Origin: Bradyrhizobium australiense
GTDB lineage: Bacteria > Pseudomonadota > Alphaproteobacteria > Rhizobiales > Xanthobacteraceae
Assembly (NCBI RefSeq): GCF_013114825.1
Contig: NZ_JAAVLX010000007.1
Coordinates: 310,001 to 374,000, forward strand
Length of the DNA stretch: 64,000 bases
Direction: 5' to 3'
The notes under the pieces are model-generated. The model made no database searches. It was not told the origin of the DNA and saw nothing but the letters and a program-made list of their open reading frames with translations. Shown here in pieces: positions 42,683 through 50,008 of this stretch (position 1 is its first letter; each line of letters opens with the position of its first letter). A program made the translations under genes and the position numbers.

Positions 42683-42983
42683 GGGTTCGTCCTTTTGTCC
42701 GGTGAGGCTGACTGCGAAAAAGGCCCCACTTCAAAAACTCACGGGTGGACGATGCCATTAAATGCTTAAGCGGCGCTTAACCCTAATTTTTAAGGTTGAC
42801 AAACTCTGAGTTATTTTTTTGTGCAGGTGTTCGCGACGCAAGAGCTGATGCATCCGCAGCACAGAAACGGCGAAAGCTGCCACACGTTCTAACGATGTGT
42901 TGACGAAAATTCCCTCGCCACCGTGTCGTTAAGATTTTGTTGACGCAGCGCCGCTCGCCCGCGGCACGTGTTAGCGCGCGTGC

Positions 42984-44276
42984 TCAACGCACGACTTTGG
43001 GCATCTTCGGCAGGAACACCGCGAGCAATCCGAGCGCCGGCAGGAAGGCGCAGAGGTGATAGACGAAGGCGATCCCGGTGTGGTCGGCTAGCCTGCCGAG
43101 CACCGCGGCGCCAAGTCCGCCGATGCCGAAGGCGACGCCGAAGAACACGCCGGAGATCATGCCGAAGCGGTGCGGCATCAGCTCCTGCGCGAACACGATG
43201 ATCGACGACGTCGCCGACGAGATGATCAGGCCGATGAACACCGTCAGCACGGCGCTCGCGTAGAGGCCGGCATAGGGCAGCGCCAGCGTGAACGGCAGCG
43301 CGCCGAGGATCGAGAACCAGATGACGTATTTGCGCCCGAAGCGATCCCCGAGCGGTCCGCCGAAGAACGCACCCACCGCATTGGCAGCAAGAAACAGGAA
43401 CAGATAAAGCTGGGCCGCCTGCGTCGACACACCAAACCTGTCGATCAAATAGAAGATGTAATAGCTCGACAGGCTCGACACGTAGAGCTGTTTCGAGAAC
43501 AACAGCGCGACCAGCACCGCGAGTGCGATTCTGACCCGCCGGGAATCCGGCAGGTCGGGATGACGTTCGACCGCAGCCGATTTCTTTATCGTGATCTGCG
43601 GCTTGTACCAGACGCCGATTCGCCACAGGATCACGATCGCCAGAAACGCGATCGACGAAAACCAGGCGATCGAGGGCTGGCCGAACGGCACCACGATCAG
43701 CGCCGCCAGCACCGGTCCCATCGACGTGCCGAAACTGCCGCCGAGCTGAAACACCGATTGCGCGAAGCCGTAGCGTCCACCGGAAGCCAGGCGCGCGATC
43801 CGCGCCGACTCCGGATGAAACACCGCCGAGCCAAGCCCGACCAGTGCTGCCGCGATCAGGATGATCGGATAGAGATGCGCGACGCTGAGCAGCAGCAAGC
43901 CGAAAAATGTAAAGCCCATCCCGATCGCAAGCGAGAACGGCTGCGCCTTCTTGTCGGTGAAGTGCCCGACGACCGGCTGCAGCAGCGACGCGGTGAACTG
44001 GAACGCCAGCGTGATCATGCCGATCTGCGCATAGTCGAGTGCGTAGGCGTCCTTCAGGATCGGATAGACCGAGGCGATCAACGACTGCATGGTGTCGTTG
44101 AGGAAATGCGAGAAGCTGATGCCAGCGAGCACGATATAGGCCGGCCCCGCCACGGCCGCTTTCGCCGCGAGGCGCGGCGCAGCGTCCGACACGACAACCG
44201 GCGCGTTCAGCGTTTCCTCTGAGACGATGACGGGCTTGTTCAACGGCGCCTTCCCGAAAAGATTCGTTTGCGGCAA
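42984..44276 (-). CDS. MFS transporter, fosmidomycin-resistance (Fsr) type
   Basis: The 430-residue protein has about 12 membrane segments. It shows GISFSHFLNDTMQSLIASVYPILKD near the start, FQFTASLLQPVVGHFTDKKAQPFSLAIGM near 85, FHPESARIARLASGGRYGFAQSVFQLGGSFGTSMGPVLA near 145 and GGPLGDRFGRKYVIWFSILGALPFTL near 315. These are hallmarks of the Fsr/YqgE-like branch of the MFS, which exports drugs or unknown metabolites. It is a single-gene unit between the barrel gene and glmM, both on the same strand. The cognate substrate here is not known. Confidence 0.87.
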   Translation of the reverse strand: MPQTNLFGKAPLNKPVIVSEETLNAPVVVSDAAPRLAAKAAVAGPAYIVLAGISFSHFLNDTMQSLIASVYPILKDAYALDYAQIGMITLAFQFTASLLQPVVGHFTDKKAQPFSLAIGMGFTFFGLLLLSVAHLYPIILIAAALVGLGSAVFHPESARIARLASGGRYGFAQSVFQLGGSFGTSMGPVLAALIVVPFGQPSIAWFSSIAFLAIVILWRIGVWYKPQITIKKSAAVERHPDLPDSRRVRIALAVLVALLFSKQLYVSSLSSYYIFYLIDRFGVSTQAAQLYLFLFLAANAVGAFFGGPLGDRFGRKYVIWFSILGALPFTLALPYAGLYASAVLTVFIGLIISSATSSIIVFAQELMPHRFGMISGVFFGVAFGIGGLGAAVLGRLADHTGIAFVYHLCAFLPALGLLAVFLPKMPKVVR

Positions 44277-44388
44277 TGCTGGTTTTTACGGCGCAAGTAC
44301 GGTGACGACCAGCAGCAATAGCCGATGGCTGCGATGCGCTGCTGCGCACCGTCGATCAGCAATCATTCGTCCTTCGGATAAAGCGTGC

Positions 44389-45735
44389 TTATGCCGCTGC
44401 AGCGTGACCGAGCGCGTTGACGATCTGGTCGACCACTTCCTCGACCAGCACGCGGTCGTCGCCCTCGCCCATCACGCGGATCACAGGCTCGGTGCCGGAC
44501 GAACGGACCAAGAGCCGGCCGTGGCCGTTGAGGCGATTCTCGCCGTCCATGATCGCCGATTTCACCTCGGCGTGGTCGAGCGGCTTGCCGGAGCGATAGC
44601 GCACGTTCTTCAGGATCTGCGGCAGCGGATCGAAGCGATGGCACACTTCCGACACCGGACGGCGAAGTTTTTGCACCACGGCCAGCACCTGCAGCGCGGC
44701 GACGAAGCCATCGCCTGTCGTGGCGTAGTCGGAGAGGATGATGTGGCCCGAGGGCTCCCCGCCGAGATTGTAGCCCTGCGTCAGCATCTGCTCGAGCACA
44801 TAACGGTCGCCGACTGGCGTGCGCACCATGCCGAGGCCCTGCCCTTCGAGGAAGCGCTCGAGCCCGAGATTCGACATCACGGTGGTCACGATGCCGGGCT
44901 TGGCGAGCCGGCCCTCTTCCTTCCAGCTTTGCGCGATCACCGCCAGCAACTGGTCGCCGTCGACAATGTGGCCGCGCTCGTCGACCAGGATGACGCGATC
45001 GGCGTCGCCGTCGAGCGCAATGCCGATATCGGCGCGCATTTCACGCACCTTCTTGCTCAAGGCTTCCGGCGAGGTCGAGCCGCATTCCTTGTTGATGTTG
45101 AATCCGTCCGGGTCGACGCCGATCGCGATGACGTCGGCGCCCAGTTCCCACAGCGCTTCCGGCACCACCTTGTAGGCTGCGCCGTGCGCGCAATCGATCA
45201 CGACGCGCAGGCCGTCGAGCGAGAGCTCGCGCGGCAGGGTGCGCTTGGCGAATTCGATGTAGCGGTCATGGACGCCGTCGATGCGGCGAGCGCGCCCTAA
45301 GCTGGCGCTCTGCGCCAGGCGTCGATCGATCGGCTCGTCGAGCAATTGCTCGATCTGCTTTTCGACGTCGTCGGAGAGCTTGAAGCCCTGCGGGCCGAAC
45401 AGCTTGATGCCGTTGTCCTCGAACAGATTGTGCGATGCTGAAATCATCACGCCGAGATCGGCGCGCATCGACTTGGTCAGCATCGCGACCGCCGGCGTCG
45501 GCATCGGGCCGAGCAGCAGCACGTCCATGCCGACCGAGGTAAATCCGGCCACCATGGCATATTCGATCATGTAGCCTGAGAGCCGCGTGTCCTTGCCGAT
45601 CACGACGCGGTGGCGGTGATCGCCGCGCTGAAACACCAGGCCGGCCGCCTGCCCCACCTTGAGCGCGAGCTCCGGCGTGATCAAACCATTGGCGCGGCCC
45701 CGAATTCCGTCGGTACCGAAATATTTGCGGCTCAT
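44389..45735 (-). CDS. glmM: Phosphoglucosamine mutase
   Basis: The 448-residue enzyme has the phosphohexomutase signature. The active-site phosphoserine lies in VMISASHNLFEDNGIKLFG near 100, the Mg loop in ALDGDADRVILVDE near 240, GEPSGHIIL near 325 binds sugar, and RSSGTEPVIRVMGEG near 410 binds phosphate. It turns glucosamine-6-phosphate into glucosamine-1-phosphate for peptidoglycan and lipopolysaccharide. I chose the ATG at 45735, with GGGGGT just upstream, as the family begins MxRKYFGTDGIRG. It is monocistronic here; ftsH/folP, common partners elsewhere, are not adjacent. Confidence 0.96.
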   Translation of the reverse strand: MSRKYFGTDGIRGRANGLITPELALKVGQAAGLVFQRGDHRHRVVIGKDTRLSGYMIEYAMVAGFTSVGMDVLLLGPMPTPAVAMLTKSMRADLGVMISASHNLFEDNGIKLFGPQGFKLSDDVEKQIEQLLDEPIDRRLAQSASLGRARRIDGVHDRYIEFAKRTLPRELSLDGLRVVIDCAHGAAYKVVPEALWELGADVIAIGVDPDGFNINKECGSTSPEALSKKVREMRADIGIALDGDADRVILVDERGHIVDGDQLLAVIAQSWKEEGRLAKPGIVTTVMSNLGLERFLEGQGLGMVRTPVGDRYVLEQMLTQGYNLGGEPSGHIILSDYATTGDGFVAALQVLAVVQKLRRPVSEVCHRFDPLPQILKNVRYRSGKPLDHAEVKSAIMDGENRLNGHGRLLVRSSGTEPVIRVMGEGDDRVLVEEVVDQIVNALGHAAAA

Positions 45736-45942
45736 GTGACCCCCAGCCATTCCGGGTCTTCAGGCCTTGCGGCAAGAATCCCGAACGCCTCCATCGTAGC
45801 GTGCTGGGGGTTATAATCCTTCGCCCGCTAAAATGGCTTCAAAAAATATGATGAATCATTACGGCCATCAGTGCTAGCACTAACGCATAAGCCTTTGTAA
45901 TAACTTGATATTATTGTAGGAACACCGGGCCGGGTCAAGGCG

Positions 45943-46122
45943 CTAGCCGCCCCTCTTGACGTGACGGTCGCCCTTCGAGGGCGCCGGCTGGGTGACATTG
46001 ACCGGGTCGGATGCCGGAAAGGTCTCCTCCAGCCCTTCCTCCAGGGCGTCATCGAGCCTGCGCTTTTCCTCGTGATCGGCCGAGCCGGTGTCGGTTCGAG
46101 TGGTCGTGCGCAGTCGGGCCAT
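45943..46122 (-). CDS. Small conserved acidic protein, 59 residues
   Basis: This gene was found by reading the gap between glmM and the oxidase gene. It encodes 59 residues: MARLRTTTRTDTGSADHEEK, then DDALEEGLEETFPASDPVNV, a stretch ending in TQPAPSKGDRHVKRGG. The DALEEGLEETFPASDPV core is a pattern I know from many short alphaproteobacterial proteins, often annotated as hypothetical. AAGGA lies about six bases before the ATG at 46122. It is probably unstructured and acidic in the middle with basic ends. It stands divergent to the hydroxyacid oxidase at 46233. Function unknown. Confidence 0.72.
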   Translation of the reverse strand: MARLRTTTRTDTGSADHEEKRRLDDALEEGLEETFPASDPVNVTQPAPSKGDRHVKRGG

Positions 46123-46232
46123 GGCATGTCCTTAGCGTGGGGAATGGCGCCCAAGAGAGGCGATTTGGCTCGCCATCCAACCATGCTAGATGACGACACC
46201 ACCGCGACATTCAAGAAGGGGCCGGGACGTCC

Positions 46233-47369
46233 ATGAAGCATATCACCTGCATTGAGGATCTGCGCCAGTTGCACAAGCGCAGGGTTCCCAAGGCGTTTTT
46301 CGACTACGCCGACCGCGGCTCCTACACCGAGGACACACTGCGCGCCAATTCCGAGGATCTGCGGCAGATCAAATTCCGCCAGCGCATCCTGGTCGATGTC
46401 TCCAAGCGCGATCTCTCCACCACGATCCTCGGCGAACCCGCCGCGATGCCGCTGATCCTGGCGCCGGTCGGCCTGCTCGGCATGCAGCATGGCGACGGCG
46501 AGATCCATGCCTGCCGTGCCGCGCAGGCCGCCGGCATCCCCTTCACCCAGAGCACGATGTCGATCTGCTCGATCGAGGATATTGCGGCCAGCGTCGACAA
46601 GCCGTTCTGGTTCCAGCTCTATGTCATGAAGGACCGCGGCTTCATCAAATCGCTGATTGAGCGCGCCATTGCGGCGAAATGCTCGGCGCTGGTGTTGACG
46701 GTGGATTTGCAGGTGATCGGCCAGCGCCATCAAGACATCAAGAACGGCATGACGGTGCCGCCGGAATGGTCGCTGTCGAAGCTGCTCGACTTCGCCAGCA
46801 AACCTTCATGGGTCGCGGGCGTGCTGCGCGGCAAGCGTCGTACCTTCGGCAACATCGTCGGTCACGTCAAAGGCACCGAGGATCTCACCAAGCTCTCGGA
46901 ATGGACCGCGTCGCAGTTCGATACCTCGCTGAACTGGAAGGATCTCGATTGGATCCGCTCGATCTGGCCGGGCAAGCTGATCCTCAAAGGCATTCTCGAC
47001 GTCGAAGACGCCGAGGAAGCGGTCAAGACCGGCGCGCAGGCGATCGTGGTTTCCAACCATGGCGGCCGCCAGCTCGACGGCGCCCCGTCGTCGATCGAGG
47101 TGCTGCCCGGAATCGTCGATACTGTCGGCTCGAGAATGGAGATCATGTTCGACGGCGGCATCCGCTCCGGCCAGGACGTGGTGCGCGCCCTCGCGCTCGG
47201 CGCCAAATCCTGCATGATCGGCCGCGCCTATGCCTATGGTTTAGGGGCCGGCGGCGAGGCCGGCGTCGCCAAGGCGCTCGACATCATCGGCAAGGAAATG
47301 CTCACGACGATGGGGCTGTGCGGCGTCAACACGATTGCCGAAATCGACGATCGCGTGCTGGCGGTTTGA
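46233..47369 (+). CDS. FMN-dependent alpha-hydroxyacid oxidase/dehydrogenase (LldD-like)
   Basis: The 378-residue flavoprotein is intact. It shows FDYADRGSYTEDTLRAN at the start, APVGLLGMQHGDGE near 85 (FMN site), PFWFQLYVMKDRG near 128, LTVDLQVIGQRHQDIKNG near 155, and the catalytic His in VVSNHGGRQLDGAPSS near 275. DGGIRSGQDVVRALALGA near 310 binds phosphate. It oxidises an L-2-hydroxyacid such as lactate with quinone or oxygen. It is a paralogue of the broken gene at 1484. It is a single-gene unit; the divergent 59-residue gene starts 110 bp away. Confidence 0.92.
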   Translation: MKHITCIEDLRQLHKRRVPKAFFDYADRGSYTEDTLRANSEDLRQIKFRQRILVDVSKRDLSTTILGEPAAMPLILAPVGLLGMQHGDGEIHACRAAQAAGIPFTQSTMSICSIEDIAASVDKPFWFQLYVMKDRGFIKSLIERAIAAKCSALVLTVDLQVIGQRHQDIKNGMTVPPEWSLSKLLDFASKPSWVAGVLRGKRRTFGNIVGHVKGTEDLTKLSEWTASQFDTSLNWKDLDWIRSIWPGKLILKGILDVEDAEEAVKTGAQAIVVSNHGGRQLDGAPSSIEVLPGIVDTVGSRMEIMFDGGIRSGQDVVRALALGAKSCMIGRAYAYGLGAGGEAGVAKALDIIGKEMLTTMGLCGVNTIAEIDDRVLAV

Positions 47370-47397
47370 TCCGCTGTTAGTGCGAATACCTCCATAT

Positions 47398-47522
47398 GTC
47401 GTCCCTGCGAACGCAGGGACCCATGACCACCGATGTTTGTGATGCGCGACGCTGGAGCCCCCAGCTTTCCTCCAACAACTAGCATTAGTGGTTATGGGTC
47501 CCGGCGTTCGCGGGGACGACGT
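47398..47522. repeat. Intergenic inverted repeat, 'GTCGTCCCTGCG' family
   Basis: GTCGTCCCTGCGAACGCAGG with GGACCCATGACCACC on the left and GGTTATGGGTCCC with GGCGTTCGCGGGGACGACG on the right are near reverse complements. The core is about 60 bases of less symmetrical sequence. This element is common in Bradyrhizobium intergenic regions. It lies between converging genes. Confidence 0.65.
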
Positions 47523-47539
47523 GTGGAGCGACGCAAAAC

Positions 47540-48166
47540 TCACATCGGCGGCATGATTCCGTCGCGGCCGACATTAATGCGCGATGCTTCCAGCGTGCCA
47601 TCGTCCTTCTTCACGGCGCTAAAGATGATCACCTTGGCGCCCGGCTTCAGTTCGGACTTGTCACCGGCGACGAAGGTGACGATCGGCGTATCCGGCGGCA
47701 CGACGACTTTCTTTTCGCCGTCCTTGTATTTGACCAAAATATTCTGGCCGTCGGTGCCCTTCACGGTCTGGGCGACGGTGGCATTGGTCATGGTCGAATT
47801 CGGCCGCTGGTCCCAGGGCCGAAAGCCTTCGGCCGCGCCGCGCTGGTTCTCCGGGAAGATATGCACCGCGACCGCTTTCTGCGTACCATCAGGCTCCGGC
47901 ATGCCGGTGACGCCGATATAGGAGCCTTCCTTGATCTCGGACAGTTCGGTCTTGGCCACACCGAACACGGCAACATTGTCGGTCATTCGCACTTTCATGT
48001 CGGTACCCTCGCGCGATTTGATCGACAGCATGGGCCCATCGACGGCTTCGATGGTGCCGCGAATTCGGACCATCGGTGGCTGTTGTGCCGAGGTTTCCGT
48101 TGCAAACAGAGCGACAAGGCCCAGCGAGGCCACGAGCATCCGCGGCCATGAAGAAGATTTCAGCAT
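47540..48166 (-). CDS. Secreted DUF5666-like protein, paralogue A
   Basis: The 208-residue protein has a signal peptide (about 1-27, cleaved near TSA-QQPP) and an OB-like repeat domain: RIRGTIEAVDGPMLSIKSREG near 35, then a second half with TVKGTDGQNILVKYKDGEKKVVVPPDTPI. The pattern resembles DUF5666-type domains of periplasmic proteins that bind metal or redox partners, but function is unknown. It ends GRDGIMPPM. GGAGGAA lies five bases before the ATG at 48166. A second gene of equal length and about half-identical sequence lies at 48331-48957, so the pair arose by tandem duplication. Confidence 0.8.
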   Translation of the reverse strand: MLKSSSWPRMLVASLGLVALFATETSAQQPPMVRIRGTIEAVDGPMLSIKSREGTDMKVRMTDNVAVFGVAKTELSEIKEGSYIGVTGMPEPDGTQKAVAVHIFPENQRGAAEGFRPWDQRPNSTMTNATVAQTVKGTDGQNILVKYKDGEKKVVVPPDTPIVTFVAGDKSELKPGAKVIIFSAVKKDDGTLEASRINVGRDGIMPPM

Positions 48167-48245
48167 GGTATTCCTCCCGAGATGTATTTGGCGCCCAACT
48201 CAATGCAAACACCGCACGGGAGTAGCTATTCCGTAGCGCCAACTC

Positions 48246-48330
48246 TTCTCTTCCCTTCTCCCCTTGTGGGAGAAGGTGGCCATAGGCGGCCTTTGGCCGC
48301 CTATGCCTCTCAAGGGGAGAGGGAAGAAGG
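48246..48330. repeat. Intergenic inverted repeat between the tandem paralogues
   Basis: TTCCCTTCTCCCCTTGTGGG and TCAAGGGGAGAGGGAAGAAG flank a perfect hairpin, CATAGGCGGCC and GGCCGCCTATG around TTT (48281-48305). It belongs to the CTCCCC-type dispersed repeats. It lies between the two DUF5666-like genes and may end or attenuate transcription between them. Confidence 0.6.
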
Positions 48331-48957
48331 TCACATCGGCGGGGTCAGCCCATCGCGGCCGACGCTGACGCGGCTGGTCTCGAGCGAGCCGTCCGGCAGC
48401 TTCTTCATGAAGGCGATCACCTTGGCGCCGGGCTTGAGGTCGGACTTGCCGGCGGGAACATAGGTCACGACCGGCGTCTCCGGGGAGACCACGACTTTCT
48501 TCTCGCCGTCTTTATATTTGATCGTGAGGGTATGACCGTCATTGCCGACCACGGACTCCGCCACCGTCGCGTTGGTCATGGTGGAGTTGGGACGGAGGTC
48601 ATAGGGCCGCGAGCCCTCGCCGGTGCCGCGCATCGCTTCCGGAAACACGTGTACTTCCACCGCGTTCTGGCTGCCGTCGGGTCCCGGCACCGTGGTGGTG
48701 CCAATGAAGGATCCGACCTTGATGTCGGATAGGGAGATCTTGCTGATCCCGACGACATTGACGTCGCCGGTCATGTGCAGCTTGACGTCCTCGCCGCCGC
48801 GGGACTTCACGGCGAGCACGTCACCATCGACGGCTTCGATGGTTCCGCGAACGCGCGTCGGCGTCGGTGGCTGCTGGGCGATCGCGTAAAGCGTGGAGCC
48901 GGCCACCATCGCGACGGCGGCAAGCGGGCGAACGAGCTGAAAATGGCGGACGGGCAT
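48331..48957 (-). CDS. Secreted DUF5666-like protein, paralogue B
   Basis: The 208-residue protein matches paralogue A (47540) along its whole length: a signal peptide (about 1-28, cleaved near AIA-QQPP), RVRGTIEAVDGDVLAVKSRGG, RPNSTMTNATVAESVVGNDG, and YKDGEKKVVVSPETPVVTYVP, ending GRDGLTPPM. Identical total length with strong similarity shows recent tandem duplication. It is probably periplasmic. The ATG at 48957 has GGAGA about seven bases upstream. Function unknown. Confidence 0.8.
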   Translation of the reverse strand: MPVRHFQLVRPLAAVAMVAGSTLYAIAQQPPTPTRVRGTIEAVDGDVLAVKSRGGEDVKLHMTGDVNVVGISKISLSDIKVGSFIGTTTVPGPDGSQNAVEVHVFPEAMRGTGEGSRPYDLRPNSTMTNATVAESVVGNDGHTLTIKYKDGEKKVVVSPETPVVTYVPAGKSDLKPGAKVIAFMKKLPDGSLETSRVSVGRDGLTPPM

Positions 48958-49042
48958 GCTGGGGTCTCCGGTGGCGGCACTGACGTAGCCATTGACACCG
49001 GCTTTTCAAAAAAATTCCGGCTCAAAATCCGCGATCAGCCGA

Positions 49043-49876
49043 TCATGTCTTCGTGAGATCGGCTTCGACAAGCGCGCGAAGCTCTGGCGTCACCTCGGGG
49101 CGCCGTCCGAACCACAGTTCGAACCCCCGCACCGCCTGATGCAGCAGCATTCCGAGTCCGTCGGCGGTCTTCAGCCCGCGGGCGCGCGACGCGGTCAGCA
49201 ATGGCGTGTCGAGCGGCACATAAACGAGATCCGCGACGACGGCCTGCGACGGCAACAGCCCGATATCGATTTCGAGCGGCGGCTGACCTTTCATGCCGAG
49301 CGAGGTCGTATTCACCAGAAGGCCGGCGCGCGGCAGGAGATCGCCGAGTGCACCCCACGCCACGGGCAAAACGCTCGCGCCGAACTGATCCGCCAGCGCG
49401 CTCGCGCGCGCCATGGTGCGATTGACAAGATGAATACGCTTGATGCCGCGTTCGCGTAGTCCGAACACGACGGCGCGCGACGAACCGCCGGCGCCCAGCA
49501 CCAGTGCATCCTCGCAGTTATCCCAGCCGCTGGCGCAGGCCTCGAGATTGTTGATAAAGCCTTCAACGTCGGTGTTGGTCGAGCACAGTTCGCCATCCGC
49601 GAACCACAGCGTATTGGCGGCGCCGACCGCGCGGGCGCGCTCGTCCGGCTTCGACAGCGCAAGCGCGCGCTCCTTATGCGGAATGGTGACGTTGGCGCCG
49701 ACAAAGCCCCGCAACGACAGCCGGAAGACGAAATCCTGAAACTCATCGGGCGGCACCGCCTCGATCACGTAACCGCCCTCGATGCCCAGCGTCCGCAGCC
49801 AGTAATGATGGATCAACGGCGAACGCGAATGCGCGGCCGGCCATCCGATCAGGCAGGCGGCGGGGGGTTTAGGCAC
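49043..49876 (-). CDS. aroE: Shikimate dehydrogenase
   Basis: The 277-residue enzyme has the shikimate-binding Ser pair (HSRSPLIHHYWL near 18), catalytic Lys in NVTIPHKERAL near 68, catalytic Asp in STNTDVEGFINNLE near 105 and the NADP loop LGAGGSSRAVVFGL near 130. NRTMARASALA near 155 gives the 2'-phosphate contact. It reduces 3-dehydroshikimate in aromatic amino-acid synthesis. I propose a GTG start at 49876, with GGAGGAG nine bases upstream; a TTG at 49894 would put that site inside the gene. In many relatives aroE neighbours maf and coaE, but not in this window. Confidence 0.93.
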   Translation of the reverse strand: MPKPPAACLIGWPAAHSRSPLIHHYWLRTLGIEGGYVIEAVPPDEFQDFVFRLSLRGFVGANVTIPHKERALALSKPDERARAVGAANTLWFADGELCSTNTDVEGFINNLEACASGWDNCEDALVLGAGGSSRAVVFGLRERGIKRIHLVNRTMARASALADQFGASVLPVAWGALGDLLPRAGLLVNTTSLGMKGQPPLEIDIGLLPSQAVVADLVYVPLDTPLLTASRARGLKTADGLGMLLHQAVRGFELWFGRRPEVTPELRALVEADLTKT

Positions 49877-50008
49877 GGCAATAGCCTCCTCCAAAGACGT
49901 CGATGGCCGGTATAAACCCGGCCACGACCATCAATTTATCTTCCGCTGAAATGAGTCAAGCCGCGCGCCTGCCGCCGCAGACGGAGCCACGACGGCCAGG
50001 CCGGCCAG

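Noticed and set aside
43170..44222. Plus-strand open frame of 350 codons
   Set aside because: It is antisense to the Fsr-type transporter gene; extremely charged and repetitive, with no recognisable family.
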